This document shows, piece after piece, positions 45,131 through 56,565 of a DNA stretch of 64,000 nucleotides (the stretch's first letter is position 1; each line of letters begins with the position of its first letter). The position numbers and the translations under genes were made by a program. The notes under the pieces are model-generated. The model was not told where the DNA came from. It saw only the letters and a program-made list of their open reading frames with translations, and searched no databases. Where the stretch lies: assembly GCF_030272615.1 (NCBI RefSeq), contig NC_081405.1:570521095-570585094 (forward strand), in the 5' to 3' direction. This DNA is from Cryptomeria japonica (lineage: Eukaryota; Streptophyta; Pinopsida; Cupressales; Cupressaceae).

Positions 45131-46815
45131 ATTTAAGAAAAATGGTGCATGCACAAGGGGTAGGGGCAACTAGGGCATCATGAGATTTTGTAGTGGAGGA
45201 GGACGAAGGCAACCCAGATGGTGAGCAAGATGTCGTGGGTTCCTTCACTATCCTCCTACCATCCCTTTTACCATTTCCCTACTCTACACCTTGGCCGAGT
45301 GGTTGGTAGTTTCAGACTAAAGAGTGTGTTTGCCAACCATGCTTTGCCTGTGATCGGACATAAATCATTTGGTCGTTTGGTGGACTGTGGTGATGATGGC
45401 TCCCCGCAGTGTTTCTGGGGTTCCCTACAATGATGTGTCTCAGGATGATCTTGAGGCTAGGGAAGCCCCTTTCTGTGCTTATTCTCTCCTCCTTGTTGAG
45501 GTTTTGGCTTCTAATGTTTTGGGCCTTAGGGCATTTTTGCCCGTTGCTGCTTTTTTTTCTGCCAAGTAGGAGATGTTCTTTCTAGAACTTTGTCTCCAGG
45601 CCCTGAGAGCGGGAGTGTTTTCTGCTCCCTCAAACTTTGTTGAAGACCTTTTGAGGGGTTGTCCTCTTCAGCCCAGTCATGCTTTTGTTTGCAGATTCTA
45701 CTAGTACGCCCTCTCTATTTTGCTGGGGTATTCTCTAGCTTGCCTTATTGAGGTGGCCCTTCCTTAGTTAGAGGTGAAGAAGGACGGTGTTGGAGACAAC
45801 TTCTCTCCTATTGAGGTGGAGTTGAGTGTTCCCATAGAGGATTGGTGTTGCTGGCGGATAGTTGTTGTTTCCCTTTCTCTAGACTTTTGGGGTTCTAGAG
45901 GACATCTTTCTTCTAGATCTTTAGGTTATGGGGGCTTGCCAAAACCCTTTGTTCCAGCTAAGTGAAATGGATTTTTTCTTAAGTTGCTAGACTTTGTTCC
46001 GTAGTTGGAAGTTTTTCTTCTTGTTGGCTTTGCCATGGTGGTTATGAGTGCCATTTCTAAATCCATCTCTTCAAGCTGTGGGAGCCTATTTTTTCTTGAG
46101 GTTAGGAATTTTTTGGTTGATGGATCCACACTTTCAAGCTCTCTTATGTATTATGTTGTAGAGGTGGAGTTTTTTGGAGTTGTTTGTTTACTTGGATGTT
46201 GTTACTTTAACGCCTCTATTTCAGTCCAAGGTGGTTGAGGGAGCCACTTCAAAACCCTTTTCTTGTGGTTATGCGTGCCATCTCAAAACTTCAGTCCAAG
46301 GTTAGGGAAGCCTTTCAAAATCCCCTTGCTTCTTTTCAGCAAATTTTGTGTTTAATGTTTAATATTGTCTAGCTGGAAGCTGATAGTTTTCAAGGTACCA
46401 GTTTAGACAATGATTGTTTTTGGTTATGGGCTAGGCTGGTTTTTTGGTGTCTAGAGTCTTTCTCTCAGGTTAAGGGAGTTGGAAACATCCCTATTGTTTG
46501 GTTGAGGGTGTATGTTAATTCTCATCACTATTTCTTAAGGTTAAGGTTGTAGCCTTTTTGGTTTGACCAACATTTTTTATCTTGATCATATCTTAAGTGT
46601 CTGGCTAGCTCTTTCTGCCTATGGCAATGCTGGTGTTCGGCTGGCTTTTGTCAGCTTAGCTGTGTTAGGGCTACTAGTTTTCATGGTTTGATTTTTGTGC
46701 TAGCGTTGCTCTGTGGGTTCCAGATCCTAGTACAATCTGAGGGTTTTAGGTCCCTTCAAAACCTTCTGTAAGGGGTTTCAGGTCCCCTCGAAACCTATTT
46801 TCCCATAATAAAAAA
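45131..46815 (+). mobile_element. 1.68-kb retroelement of unknown family, copy 2
   Basis: Same site and 12-bp duplication (45119-45130 and 46816-46827). The frame is broken by TAG at 45567-45569 (CAG in copy 3) and TAG at 45702-45704 (TGG in copy 3). Ends in GGTTTTAGGTCCC...AAAACC and GGTTTCAGGTCCCCTCGAAACC before CCCATAATAAAAAA. Confidence 0.75.
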
Positions 46816-47779
46816 CCATATAGATAACTTTGATAATTTTTCTTTGGAAAAGATAGAATAAATAATTATTAAGAATAATTAGGATATGTATTGTTATTAT
46901 TTAAAGAAATGGTTTGCACTATGTCTATTACTTGCATTGTTTGCACCATGTTATAAAATGTCAACAAAACATGACTTTCTATTTGGATGTGAGCATTATG
47001 GAGCTTCGATAGACAAAATTTGGATAATGAAGAAGCTTAATAGCTTCAATTTTTTACAATATTATTCAACAACTAAATGCAATTTTACTATTTTTTTTTG
47101 CAAGCATATAAAATTGGCTAACAACTGTGTCATAACTTATTGAACCTACAAAAATTACTACATTCTACGGAAAATTAAATATTTTCATAATTTACTGAGT
47201 TGTATTATTATTTTAAATGCATCTTGTTAAACTTAGAATGAGTTAATTAAGATGTAATTTCTCATATTTTTCATTAGAATGATCACATTTATTATGATGT
47301 GATTATTGAAGTTATTTTTATATTCATTTAAACATTTTAATTCACTTCTAGGTACTAATTTGTCCTAGTTATATTAATTTTTTTCATTAATGATTCATTC
47401 ATCACAATTAATATATATAAATAGTTTTATAAAAATAGGTCGATAATATATGAGACGAGAAAAATCAATCCCATAAAAATCAATGCAACTGTTTGTTTTG
47501 TTTAATTGTCGGATGCAGCAAACACCCTCATCTTGGCATTTTACTTCTTATGGTTGGCATTGCTATAATTATTTGAAGAAATATTTAATGTTGTAATTAA
47601 TAATATCTATGCATTTAATGATTTATGTATGTATTTAACCATATAAGTAATTTTGCTAAATTTTCTTGGTAAAAGATAGAACAAATATTTATTAAGAGTA
47701 AATGGAAAATGTATTGTTATTTAAAGAAATTTTTTCTGTTGTAACTAATATTTATCTATGCATTTAGCCATATAGATAA

Positions 47780-49462
47780 ATTTAAGAAAAATGGTGCATG
47801 CACAAGGGGCAAGGGCGACTAGGGCTGCAAGAGATGTTGTAGGGGAGGAGGATGAAGGCGACCTAGATGGTGAGCAGGATGTCGTGGGTTCCTTCACGAT
47901 CCTGCTGTCATCCCTTTTATCGTTTCCCTACTCTACACATTTTCGAAGTGGTTGGTAGTTTCAGACTGAAGAGGGTGTTTGCCTACCATGCTTTGCCTGT
48001 CGTCGGACATAAATCGTTTCATCGTTTGGTGGACTGTGGTGATGATGGCTCCCCTCGATTTTTCTGGGGTTCCCTACAATGATGTGTCTCAGGATGATCT
48101 TGAGGCTAGGGAAGCCCCTTTCTGTGCTTGTTCTCTGCTCCTTGTTGAGGTTTTGGCTCCTAATGTTTTGGGCCTTAGGGCTTTTTTGTCCATTGCTGCT
48201 CTTTTTTCTGCTAAGCAGGAGATGTTCTTTCTAGAACTTTGGCTCAAGGCCCTGAGAGCAAGAGTGTTTTCTACTCCCTCAATCTTTGTTGAAGACCTAT
48301 TGAGGGGTTGTGGTCTTCAGCCCAGTCATGCTTTTGTTTGCAGATTCTACTGGTATGCCCTCTCTATGTTGCTTGGGTTTTCTCTAGCTTGCCTTATTGA
48401 GGTGGCCCTTCCTTATTCAGAGGTGAAGAAGGACAGTGTTGGAGACAATTTCTCTCCTATTGAGGTGGAGTTGAGTGTTTCCATAGAGGATTGGTGTTGT
48501 TGGTGGATAGTTGTTGTTTTCCTTTTTGTGGATTGTTGGGGTTCTAGGGGACATCTTTCTCCTGGATCTTTAGGTTATGGGGGCCTGCCAAAACTCTTTG
48601 TTCCAGCTAAGCAAAATGGATTTTTTCTTAAGTTGCTGGCTTTTGTTCTGCAGTTGGAAGTTGTTCTTCTTGTTGCCTTTGCCATGGTGGTTATGAGTGC
48701 CATTGCTAAACCCATCTCTTCAGGCTGTCGGAGCCTATTTTTTCTTGACGCAGGGAATTTTCTAGTTGATGGATCCACACTGTCAAGCTGTCTCATGTAT
48801 TATGCTATAGAGGTGGAGTTTTTGGAGTTGTTTGTTTACTTGGATGTTGTTATTTTAAGCCCTCTATTTCAGTCCAAGGTGGTTGAGGGAGCCACTTCAA
48901 AACCCTTTTTTTGTGGTTATGGGAGCCATCTCAAAACCCTGGTCTAAAGTTAGGGAAGCCTTTCAAAATCCCCTTGTTTCTTTTCAACATATTTTGTGTT
49001 TAATATTTAATCTTGTCTAGCTGGAGCTGATAGTTTTTAAGGGACCATTTTAGACAATGATTGTTTTTGGTTATGGGCTAGGCTAGTTTTTTTGTGTCTA
49101 GAGTCTTTCTCTTAGGTTAAGGGAGTTGGAAACATCCCTGTTGTTTGGTTGACGGTGTATGTTAATTCTCATCACTATTTCTTAAGGTTAAGGTTGTAGC
49201 CTTTTCGGTTTGACCAACATTTTTTGTCTTGATCATATCTTAAGTGTCTGGCTAGCTCTTTCTGCCTATGGCAGTGTTTTAGTTCGGTTGGCTTTTGTCA
49301 GCTCAACTATATTAGGGCTACTGGTTTTCATGGTTTGATTTCTGTGGAAAAGTTGTTCTGTGGGTTCCAGATCCTGGTACAATCTGAGGGTTTTGGGTCC
49401 CTTCAAAACTTGCTATAAGGGGTTTTAGGTCCCCTCGAAACCTGTTTTCCCATAATAAAAAA
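47780..49462 (+). mobile_element. 1.68-kb retroelement of unknown family, copy 3
   Basis: Same site and duplication (47768-47779 and 49463-49474). It keeps the longest frame. Because all three copies share one insertion site, one insertion followed by unit duplication is the simplest history. A motif of the form GGTTATGGGAGCCATCTCAA with spaced variants recurs several times in the 3' half (about 48577, 48885, 48915, 48950) and grades into the terminal hairpins. Confidence 0.75.
47979..48947 (+). other. 322-codon open frame of unknown meaning in copy 3
   Basis: Open from MPTMLCLSSDINRFIVWWTV to CGYGSHLKTLV. Composition is hydrophobic with many Val, Leu, Phe and Cys. I recognise no domain. In copy 1 and copy 2 the same frame has TAG at the position of WYALS (48351-48353) and indels shift later parts. 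It may be the surviving coding region of the element, or an opening by chance in T-rich 3' UTR-like DNA; the three copies do not show clear coding constraint. Confidence 0.35.
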
Positions 49463-50062
49463 CCATATAGATAACTTTGATAATTTTTCTTTGTAAAAGA
49501 TAGAATAAATAATTATTTAGAATAATTAGGATATGCATTTTTATTATTTAAAGAAATGGTTTGCACTATGTCTGTTACTTGCATTGTTTGCACCATATTA
49601 TAAAATGTCAACAAAACATGACTTTCTATTTGGATGTGAGCATTATGGAGCTCCAACTGACAAAATTTGGATGATGAAGAAGCTTGATAGCTTCATTTTT
49701 TTACTATATTATTCAACAGATAAATGCAATTTTACTATTTCTTTTCGAAGCATATAAAATTAGCTAACAACTGTGTCATAACTTATTGAACCTACAAAAA
49801 CTACTAGAATCTATGGAAAATTAAATATTTTTATAATTTACTGAGTTGTATTATTTTTTTAAATGCATCTTGTTAAACTTAGAATGAGTTAATTAAGATG
49901 TAATTTCTCATATTTTTCATTTGAATGATCACATTTATTATGATGTGATTATTGAAGTTATTTTTATAATCATTTAAACATTTTAATTCACTTCTAGGTA
50001 CTAATTTGTCCTAATTATATCAATTTTTTTCATTAATTATTCATTCATCACAATTAATATAT

Positions 50063-51952
50063 ATTATATTTTAATCTTAGCTTAAGAGAATTTGTATTAG
50101 ACTTTGATTATCACTATCAAACAAGTATAGTATGTATAGATAATTCATCATTAAATTTTGATTCAAATTCAATTCAATATTAAGCTATCAAACATACTTG
50201 CTCGCAATAAATATTTTTACAAATCAAGATTTTGTAAAGCATAACGAAGAATCCACCAACTTTACTATTAGGCATAAACAATGCATGGCAAGATCTTTGT
50301 AGCAATGCAACCTTGTTTAAATTAAAATTCTATCAAAAAATACTTGCTTTAATAGTAATTTCATGGTGTAGGTATGTAGATGGTGTGACTCCAAATCTTC
50401 TTATTAAAATATAAAATAAAATAATACAAAATTCTTTCATTTTTATAAATTATTAATTTTCGAAATAAAATTTTCAATCTTAAAAATTTCTTTTAGAATT
50501 AATTAGTTTCATATTTTATTTTTGTATATGAAAAGAAACATATACATATATATGAATAAGCCATATATAAGCTATAAACAAATAATTTTTAAACTTTAAA
50601 ATACAAATGAATTAAAATTTTACTTTTTAAAATAAAATTAAAAAACAATATATAATGTTAACAAATGTTGCATGTCTTTTGTAACTATTTCCTTTCAAGT
50701 TTTTTTAGATTGAATTATTTCTTGAATATATGTTATATATATCTTTTATTACACAAAAATAATTATAAATCGTATATACATGTAAAAATGTTAAGAAAAC
50801 TTTTACATAGATTTTCAACAAGAAATACATACTATACTTATTTACACATTCTCAAATATGATATGGAAATTTATAATTATTAAGCTTTTATGAAAAACAC
50901 AGAAGATAGAAAATTTGTAGCTTCCAATATGTTTACCTTGCATTCAATATCTTTTTCATTACCCAAAAATATTTTGAAGGTGGTCTTATGACACTCCAAG
51001 ATTTCTTTTATTTTGTTATTTGCTTGGCATCCTCTTCACAACGACCAATTTTCTTACTCATCCACTCACTTTCTACTCACAATTTCTATCATGAAGACAA
51101 AAATAAGACCACATGAGTTGTAATGGTGGTCTATACCCTAAAATATTTTATCTTTTTCTTCTTTTTGTACAGTCTCTAAGCTCCCTTCACACACGGGCGC
51201 TTCCCTTTTCCCAAACTCCTATCAAAATCGAATTTCACTATATAATTTTTTATGAGCACTATATATTAATTTCAACTAAATTATTAGTCTAAATAAAAAT
51301 TGTAATTAAATATATTTTTACAAAAAGTGCTAATATATATCAAATATAAGATTATATGGAGTCTCTAAAATATGTTGTTGTAGCTGAAAATGGACATTTA
51401 ATTACCTAACATATTGTCATTACGTGGATATACAAAATATATACTATTATATACATAGTTTTGTAAATAATAATAATAATTGTAATTGTCATTGTATTCA
51501 TCTAATATGTGGAAAGATACTAGAAGTTACTACAATGAATTTATCAATTTGATTGACATAAATTATTTTTCTTCATTGAATTCTTAGGTCCATTTTTAGC
51601 ATAATGACCATAGCTTTTTATTATGGGTAAAACAAGTTTAGAAGGAACCCAAAACCCTTTAAATAAAGCTACCTATAAGATAACCAATACTAACTAGCAA
51701 CAAAACCAAGGAACAAAGTGTTGCATAAAGATAGACACAACAACCCATAGTAGAACCAGAGAACAAAAAGCTACCTCAAAGGAAAGAAACAATAGACCAA
51801 CAACAAAAAAATGACAAACATGCAACAAAAACTAGACAAACAACGTAGACAACAGAAACTATTATAACATATTTAAGACACTAGCAGCTTCAAGCTGTTG
51901 TTGTATATGTTCTGATGCAGTTCATACAATTTTTATATGTTCTTTTTTGCAT

Positions 51953-52020
<68 letters not shown>

Positions 52021-52400
52021 ATGCACGTGTGTATGTGCATATGTGCATACTTGCATGTGTGTGTGTGTGTGTATTTATATATATAAGACCAAGCAATATA
52101 AAACACATTGAATGTGAAACCTTTATTTATTTTGCACCCTCCCTCTGGATTTTCTTGATTGCCATAGCCTTAGCCACCACTAGACATTTTGTGCCACAAG
52201 TAGCTTGAGCTAGATTGTTGGCCACCTCTTCAATGCATAATATTTTCTATATTTCTTTAGCAAAAATAATTCAAAGAAAATATTCCTTATTGTTTCAAGT
52301 TTCCTACAAATCTTACAAACTTCAATATTAAAATATTAGTGGACATAAAACATAAAATATATTTTTCAACTATTTATCTTCAAAATTTAAATTCCAACAT
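50063..52400. repeat. Host segment H, copy 5
   Basis: Follows the tandem units and parallels 40960-42124 and then 5620-7630. It holds the CTCACAATTTCTA... and GTGAGTTGTAATGG landmarks, and the equivalent of the L1-c empty site at 50785 (AAAAATGTTAAGAAAAC). It ends after TTTAGCAAAAATAATTC (52250) and related sequence. No gene seen. Confidence 0.8.
51954..52072. repeat. Long (CA)n followed by (GT)n
   Basis: About 33 CA units (51954-52019), then a mixed TGCATG/TGTGCATA region, then about 9 GT units (52055-52072). The two tracts are inverted relative to each other. Confidence 0.95.
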
Positions 52401-53752
52401 TTATTAATAAAATTAGTAATGAATCTAACACTAGAGAATATTTAATAAATAGTTTTGTTTTACAAACAACGTCATTAGTCCATTTAAGACCGTTATAACT
52501 ATACAAATCTTGTATACATACAATGGATAGATAAAAGACTTTTGTGGTGTCTTGAGGATAGTAGATTATTTCCTCCAATTTGATAGAGGTGTATCATATT
52601 CACAACTCAATGAGGCCTAGACTTTTAGATGTTGATTTTTTAATGAATCTAAATAAAACTTTGTAACTCACTAAACACTTATACGTCTAGGCCAAGCATT
52701 TGTGTGGGTGGGGGAAGATGTAAATGGATATCAACAAAGTCATTAGCAATTTTGTTTCATTTGCCGTCATGTTCTATTTGTTTCTATATCATGTTCCTAC
52801 ATCACATGATCATACCTGAGACTCCTTGTCTTGTTATTATTGTAGAACATGTTTTAATGTAATAAATACATTGATATATAAAATGTGTTAAAAATAATGC
52901 CACTTACCTATCAATCACACATATCTATGAACATCACATTCTCTCATTTATATGGCTATGAAATTTTCCTTCCAAATTTAAAAATATGAAATTTAAAGTT
53001 TACATAATTTTCACATATAAACTTCTTAACAAAAATGAACTATACAGATTTTACATAATCTATGGTTATGATCTTTTGTTCAAATGTATTTAATTCATTT
53101 ATTTTTTACATACATGATTTTACTAGTTATATTTTCATATCATTCAAATTATAAACTTCTATTAGAGTGCTAAAAGGATTCTAAATGCAGGACTAGGCAA
53201 TGATACTATTATTATTGGTATATATTTATAATTATCAATTTCGGATAACATGTCTATTTGTGACATTGCAACAATCCCACCTAAGTATTCATATACCACT
53301 TGTTTTTAGATGAAAAAATAAATTAAATTAAATTAAATCAAGTGAAGAGAAAAGAGATTATAACATATTTTACAAGTCCATAATATTGCCACGCATATTG
53401 CAATGAAAATAAATCATTGTATTTTCATTTGCATATAATGAATTGAAATACAAATCATGACTGGGGATCATAATTTTAACATAATATTATAAATATTTTT
53501 CAAATTATAATTAGAGAGTCAAAAAAAAACAATCTCAACTCCTACATATATAATAATTATTTATCTAATGCTATAATTGATTATGTATCATTTCAACCAC
53601 AATAACTAATAACAAATTAAACTAAATTAAATAAAATAACAAAAATTTATTTTAATTTAGTTAAAAAAATGAAAAATTTAATCAAAATATTTCAAGCCTA
53701 AATACAAGACAAACAAAATAATTATTATAACTATAAATATCTAAAGAGATGC
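52401..53752. other. AT-rich spacer
   Basis: No coding region supported. Short shared words with the 24-kb spacer (ATAATATTATAAATATTTTT) suggest it is the equivalent interval before a RING copy. Confidence 0.55.
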
Positions 53753-53965
53753 GTGTATTTTCGTGTGATACAATTCGATGTAATTCAAATCAGTGAAACC
53801 ACTTGTAATATCACTTTCAATAATTCTTTACATACACACAGTACTATTGATTTTCCGGTACTGATATTGGCTCATTTTTCTTAAAGAATGGTGTTGTGCA
53901 GATGGGACATGTAGTGTGATCCTCGAGCCATGGCCAAATGCAGTGAGAATAAAATCCCTACCTTT
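53753..53965 (-). pseudogene. RING-H2 gene fragment (3' end)
   Basis: On the minus strand the frame reads HCIWPWLEDHTTCPICTTPF then KKNEPISVPENQ-TAG. It matches the last third of the RING gene at 30.4 kb (CIWPWLEDHNTCPICTTPFS...), including the stop position and the 3' UTR around ATTACATCGAATTG. Everything upstream of the second half of the RING is missing, so it is a truncated paralogue. Together with the shared flanks it shows that the RING gene was part of a tandem duplication. Confidence 0.8.
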
Positions 53966-54315
53966 ATAGGCACCAGACTAATGTTTTCACATCCACTTTT
54001 ATTATCATTTGTTTGTATTTCAAATATTAAAGGGATTTCTAATGTTTGTTGGGTAGTGATTTTCTTTTTTTTAAATGTCAAAATTTAAATTCCTGATTGG
54101 GTTTATGATTTTTACCCAACCCAAATGTAATTTTTGAGACGAGAAAAATCAATCTTATAAACATCAATGCAAATTTGGGTTTTCTACTGCCATCTACTAT
54201 TTGTTTGTCGTTCAAGAGGGATTGTTGGTATGGGTTTTTACAATTTTAGTTTCAAATTCAATTTATAAAAGTTTACCATACATATTAATTTGTATTTTGT
54301 GTTCATCTTAATTTT

Positions 54316-54700
54316 TTGTTACTATTGCAATTTGTAGATCTGGAATATATTTACTTAAATTCCACCTTTGAGTTAGGGCACTCAACATTAGAGGGATGCA
54401 ACAAACACCCTCATCTTGGTAGTTTACTTCCTATGGATGGCATTGCTATAACTACTGTTTTTGCTTTCCTATTGGTTAGGTTTCTTTTGTGGAATGCCGA
54501 AGACAACCCAAGAAAAGCATAGAAGAGGATTTGCCGACTTAACTCAAAACATTCATAGACAAAGAGTTGTGAATTACAACCCTGAATTTCAAGCACGATC
54601 TTGGGAGTGGAGCATTCGGCTCTATGTTCAATAGAACTCTACAAGACATGCTTGTGGGATTATTTCATTGGAACCCTACAAAAGTTGCAAAGTCCTGTTT
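54316..54700 (+). pseudogene. Receptor-like kinase fragment (membrane segment and kinase glycine loop)
   Basis: The first frame (54316-54522) contains a hydrophobic run, DGIAITTVFAFLLVRFLLW, followed by charged residues, like a single membrane span. A second frame (54543-54690) reads FIDKEL-TGA-ITTLNFKHDL then GSGAFGSMFNRTL. This fits the start of a plant receptor-like kinase domain: xEL..AT.NF followed by the GxGxFG glycine-rich loop. A frameshift separates the two parts, and the Lys-containing VAVK strand is not found. The membrane part is also present as a scrap in each 2.65-kb unit. Family assignment within receptor kinases is uncertain. Confidence 0.55.
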
Positions 54701-54775
54701 ATAATTTGTCTTTTTTTGGAGTAAAGTTGGATAATAGGGTAGTTTAGCTTTAAAATATATTATAATTCGCAACCC

Positions 54776-55119
54776 TGGAAAATTTATGTTTTTGATTAAG
54801 TAAAAACAGGTTTTGAGGGGACCCGAAACCTCGTACATCATATCCAAAGATAGATCAATAAAGTATCTAGACTAGAATTAACAACATCATTTTAGAACGG
54901 GCTGCAAGAGAGAAGGACAACATAAACACAATAGCTAGAGGAAAAGACAACCAAAAACCAGCGAGATACTGGTGAAAAAGCAACAAAAAGCAACCACCCA
55001 GCTACATGAAAATATTGAGACTATCAGTAGCCTCTTTCTCCAGCATTAAAATGGTCTTTGCAGCTTCCTTGAGGTCAAGAAGATCCCGAGGCATAGGAAC
55101 CTACTGGAAAATTTATGTA
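54776..55119 (-). mobile_element. Short 5'-truncated LINE tail with 15-bp target duplication
   Basis: The 15-mer CTGGAAAATTTATGT occurs at 54776-54790 and again at 55105-55119. The 314 bases between, on the minus strand, read KEAAKTILMLEKEATDSLNI, then a T-rich 3' UTR, the hairpin GGTTTCGGGTCCCCTCAAAACC (54830-54809) and tail TTTTTACTTAATCAAAAACA. This is a textbook truncated LINE insertion. The coding scrap is helix-rich and could be the end of a third ORF. Confidence 0.85.
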
Positions 55120-55235
55120 ATGGATGTGTAAAATGAATGATTTTTACTTTAAAATTGATTGAATCCCTAAAAAAATTGGAATTATTATTCAGAGAATTTT
55201 GTTTCCTTTTTAGAAGGAATGGAAAACATAGAAAC

Positions 55236-56565
55236 TATTTTTAGCAAGCCATCAATAGCAATGGAAGCTCTGCTTGACAATCTATTGCAGGACATGTAGT
55301 ATGTAGGTATAGCTGAAAGCACTGCCTTAACCATCTGAATCCTCCCAGCTTGTGAAAGCCACCTATTTTTCCATGAGTCCATTTTTCAGCCAACACTTGT
55401 GGATAACCTCCTCCCACAACCCATTGATAATCCTTCTTGCAAATAATGGAATGCTAAGGTATGTAATGGGAAATTCTCTCGGCATGAAGCCCAAAATCCC
55501 TGCAATTTTAGAGCGAAGGCTGCATTTGTTATTTGTAAAATACACCATCAATTTGGTCATATTCATACTTTGTTCTGAGCCCAGTTCATACTCATCTAGC
55601 ACTCTTCTCATGGTCCTCGCCTCCCTCTCTGAAGCTTGCCCAAATAGTATAGTATCATATGTGAATTGCGAATGGAAAATAGGTTCTAGACTCTCATGAA
55701 TGGTGATGGCTCTCCAAAGCCCCAGTGTAGTTTGCTTTATAATAATTTTCCCCAAAACCTCTGCCATCAACATAAAAAGAAGGGGAGACAGGGGATCACC
55801 TTGTCTTAACCCTTTAGTATCCTGAAAAAAACCACACACCAAACCATTCACACAAATGGAGAAGGTGACACTCGTCAAGAAGTGTGAGATACATTGCACC
55901 CAACTTTTATGAAAGTCAAATCTAAGGAGGATATCAAACAAAAAGGACCACCAAACTCTATCATATGCTTTACTGACATCTAGCTTCACAATCATACCTT
56001 GTTTCTTCTCTGAGTGCATAGTATGGATAGTCTCCCCTACCATAATGATGCTATCAACAATTTCTCTACCAAGTACAAATCCATTTTGTTCAAGAGATAT
56101 CAGATTACACAAAATGGGATTTAATATGTTCACCATGGCCTTCAATATAATTTTGTACAGGGAATTGCACAGAGAGATAGGACAAAAATCCGACATTTGA
56201 GAGCAGTCTTGTTTCTTGGGAATCAAGGCGATCACCGTGTGGTTGATTTCCCTAACAAATTTACATTTTCTTCTAAATTCCTCCGCCACCTTGAATATGT
56301 CCTCTCCCATGAATCTCCAACATTTTTGAAAGAACTCCGAGGTAAAACCATCAGGCCCTGGTGCTTTGTCCGGGGGATTGTCAAAGGTTGCCTTTTTGAT
56401 CTCTTTCAAAGAGAAGGGACACGTCAGCTGCTTGTTATCCTCCTCTGTCACCTCCCTTCCTATTAAGTCCAGCAATGAAGCTTTAACATGGAAATCACGA
56501 CTTGTGTTAGCCCCTAGGAGATTCTTGAAATGACTAACTCCTAAATCTTCTATAATATCCGCCTC
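55236..56565 (-). pseudogene. LINE ORF2 reverse transcriptase (L1-e)
   Basis: One frame of 370 codons (56475-55363) is open: FTSEFFQKCWRFMGEDIFKV, MIVKLDVSKAYDRVWWSFLF, TKGLRQGDPLSPLLFMLMAE. The catalytic block reads FTYDTILFG in place of FADD, so one of the two catalytic Asp residues is replaced by Tyr. It then runs YLSIPLFARRIINGLWEEVI. The next piece, SWKNRWLSQAGRIQMVKAVL, is in a shifted frame at 55185-55382. RT activity would be lost despite the long open frame. Confidence 0.9.

Larger units (their letters stand above)
42125..50062. repeat. Three tandem 2.65-kb units
   Basis: The landmark AGGTCGATAATATATGAGA lies at 42143, 44788 and 47437, giving periods of 2645 and 2649. Units are 42125-44770, 44771-47420 and 47421-50062. 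Each contains an AT-rich flank, a scrap of receptor-kinase sequence (GCAACAAACACCCTCATCTT or GCAGCAAACACCCTC...), and the same inserted retroelement. Unit junctions fall in TATATA-rich sequence, suggesting recombination at short repeats. Confidence 0.9.

Noticed and set aside
51915-52208. 97-codon frame with a poly-Thr/His stretch
   Set aside because: It is a translation of the (CA)n microsatellite.
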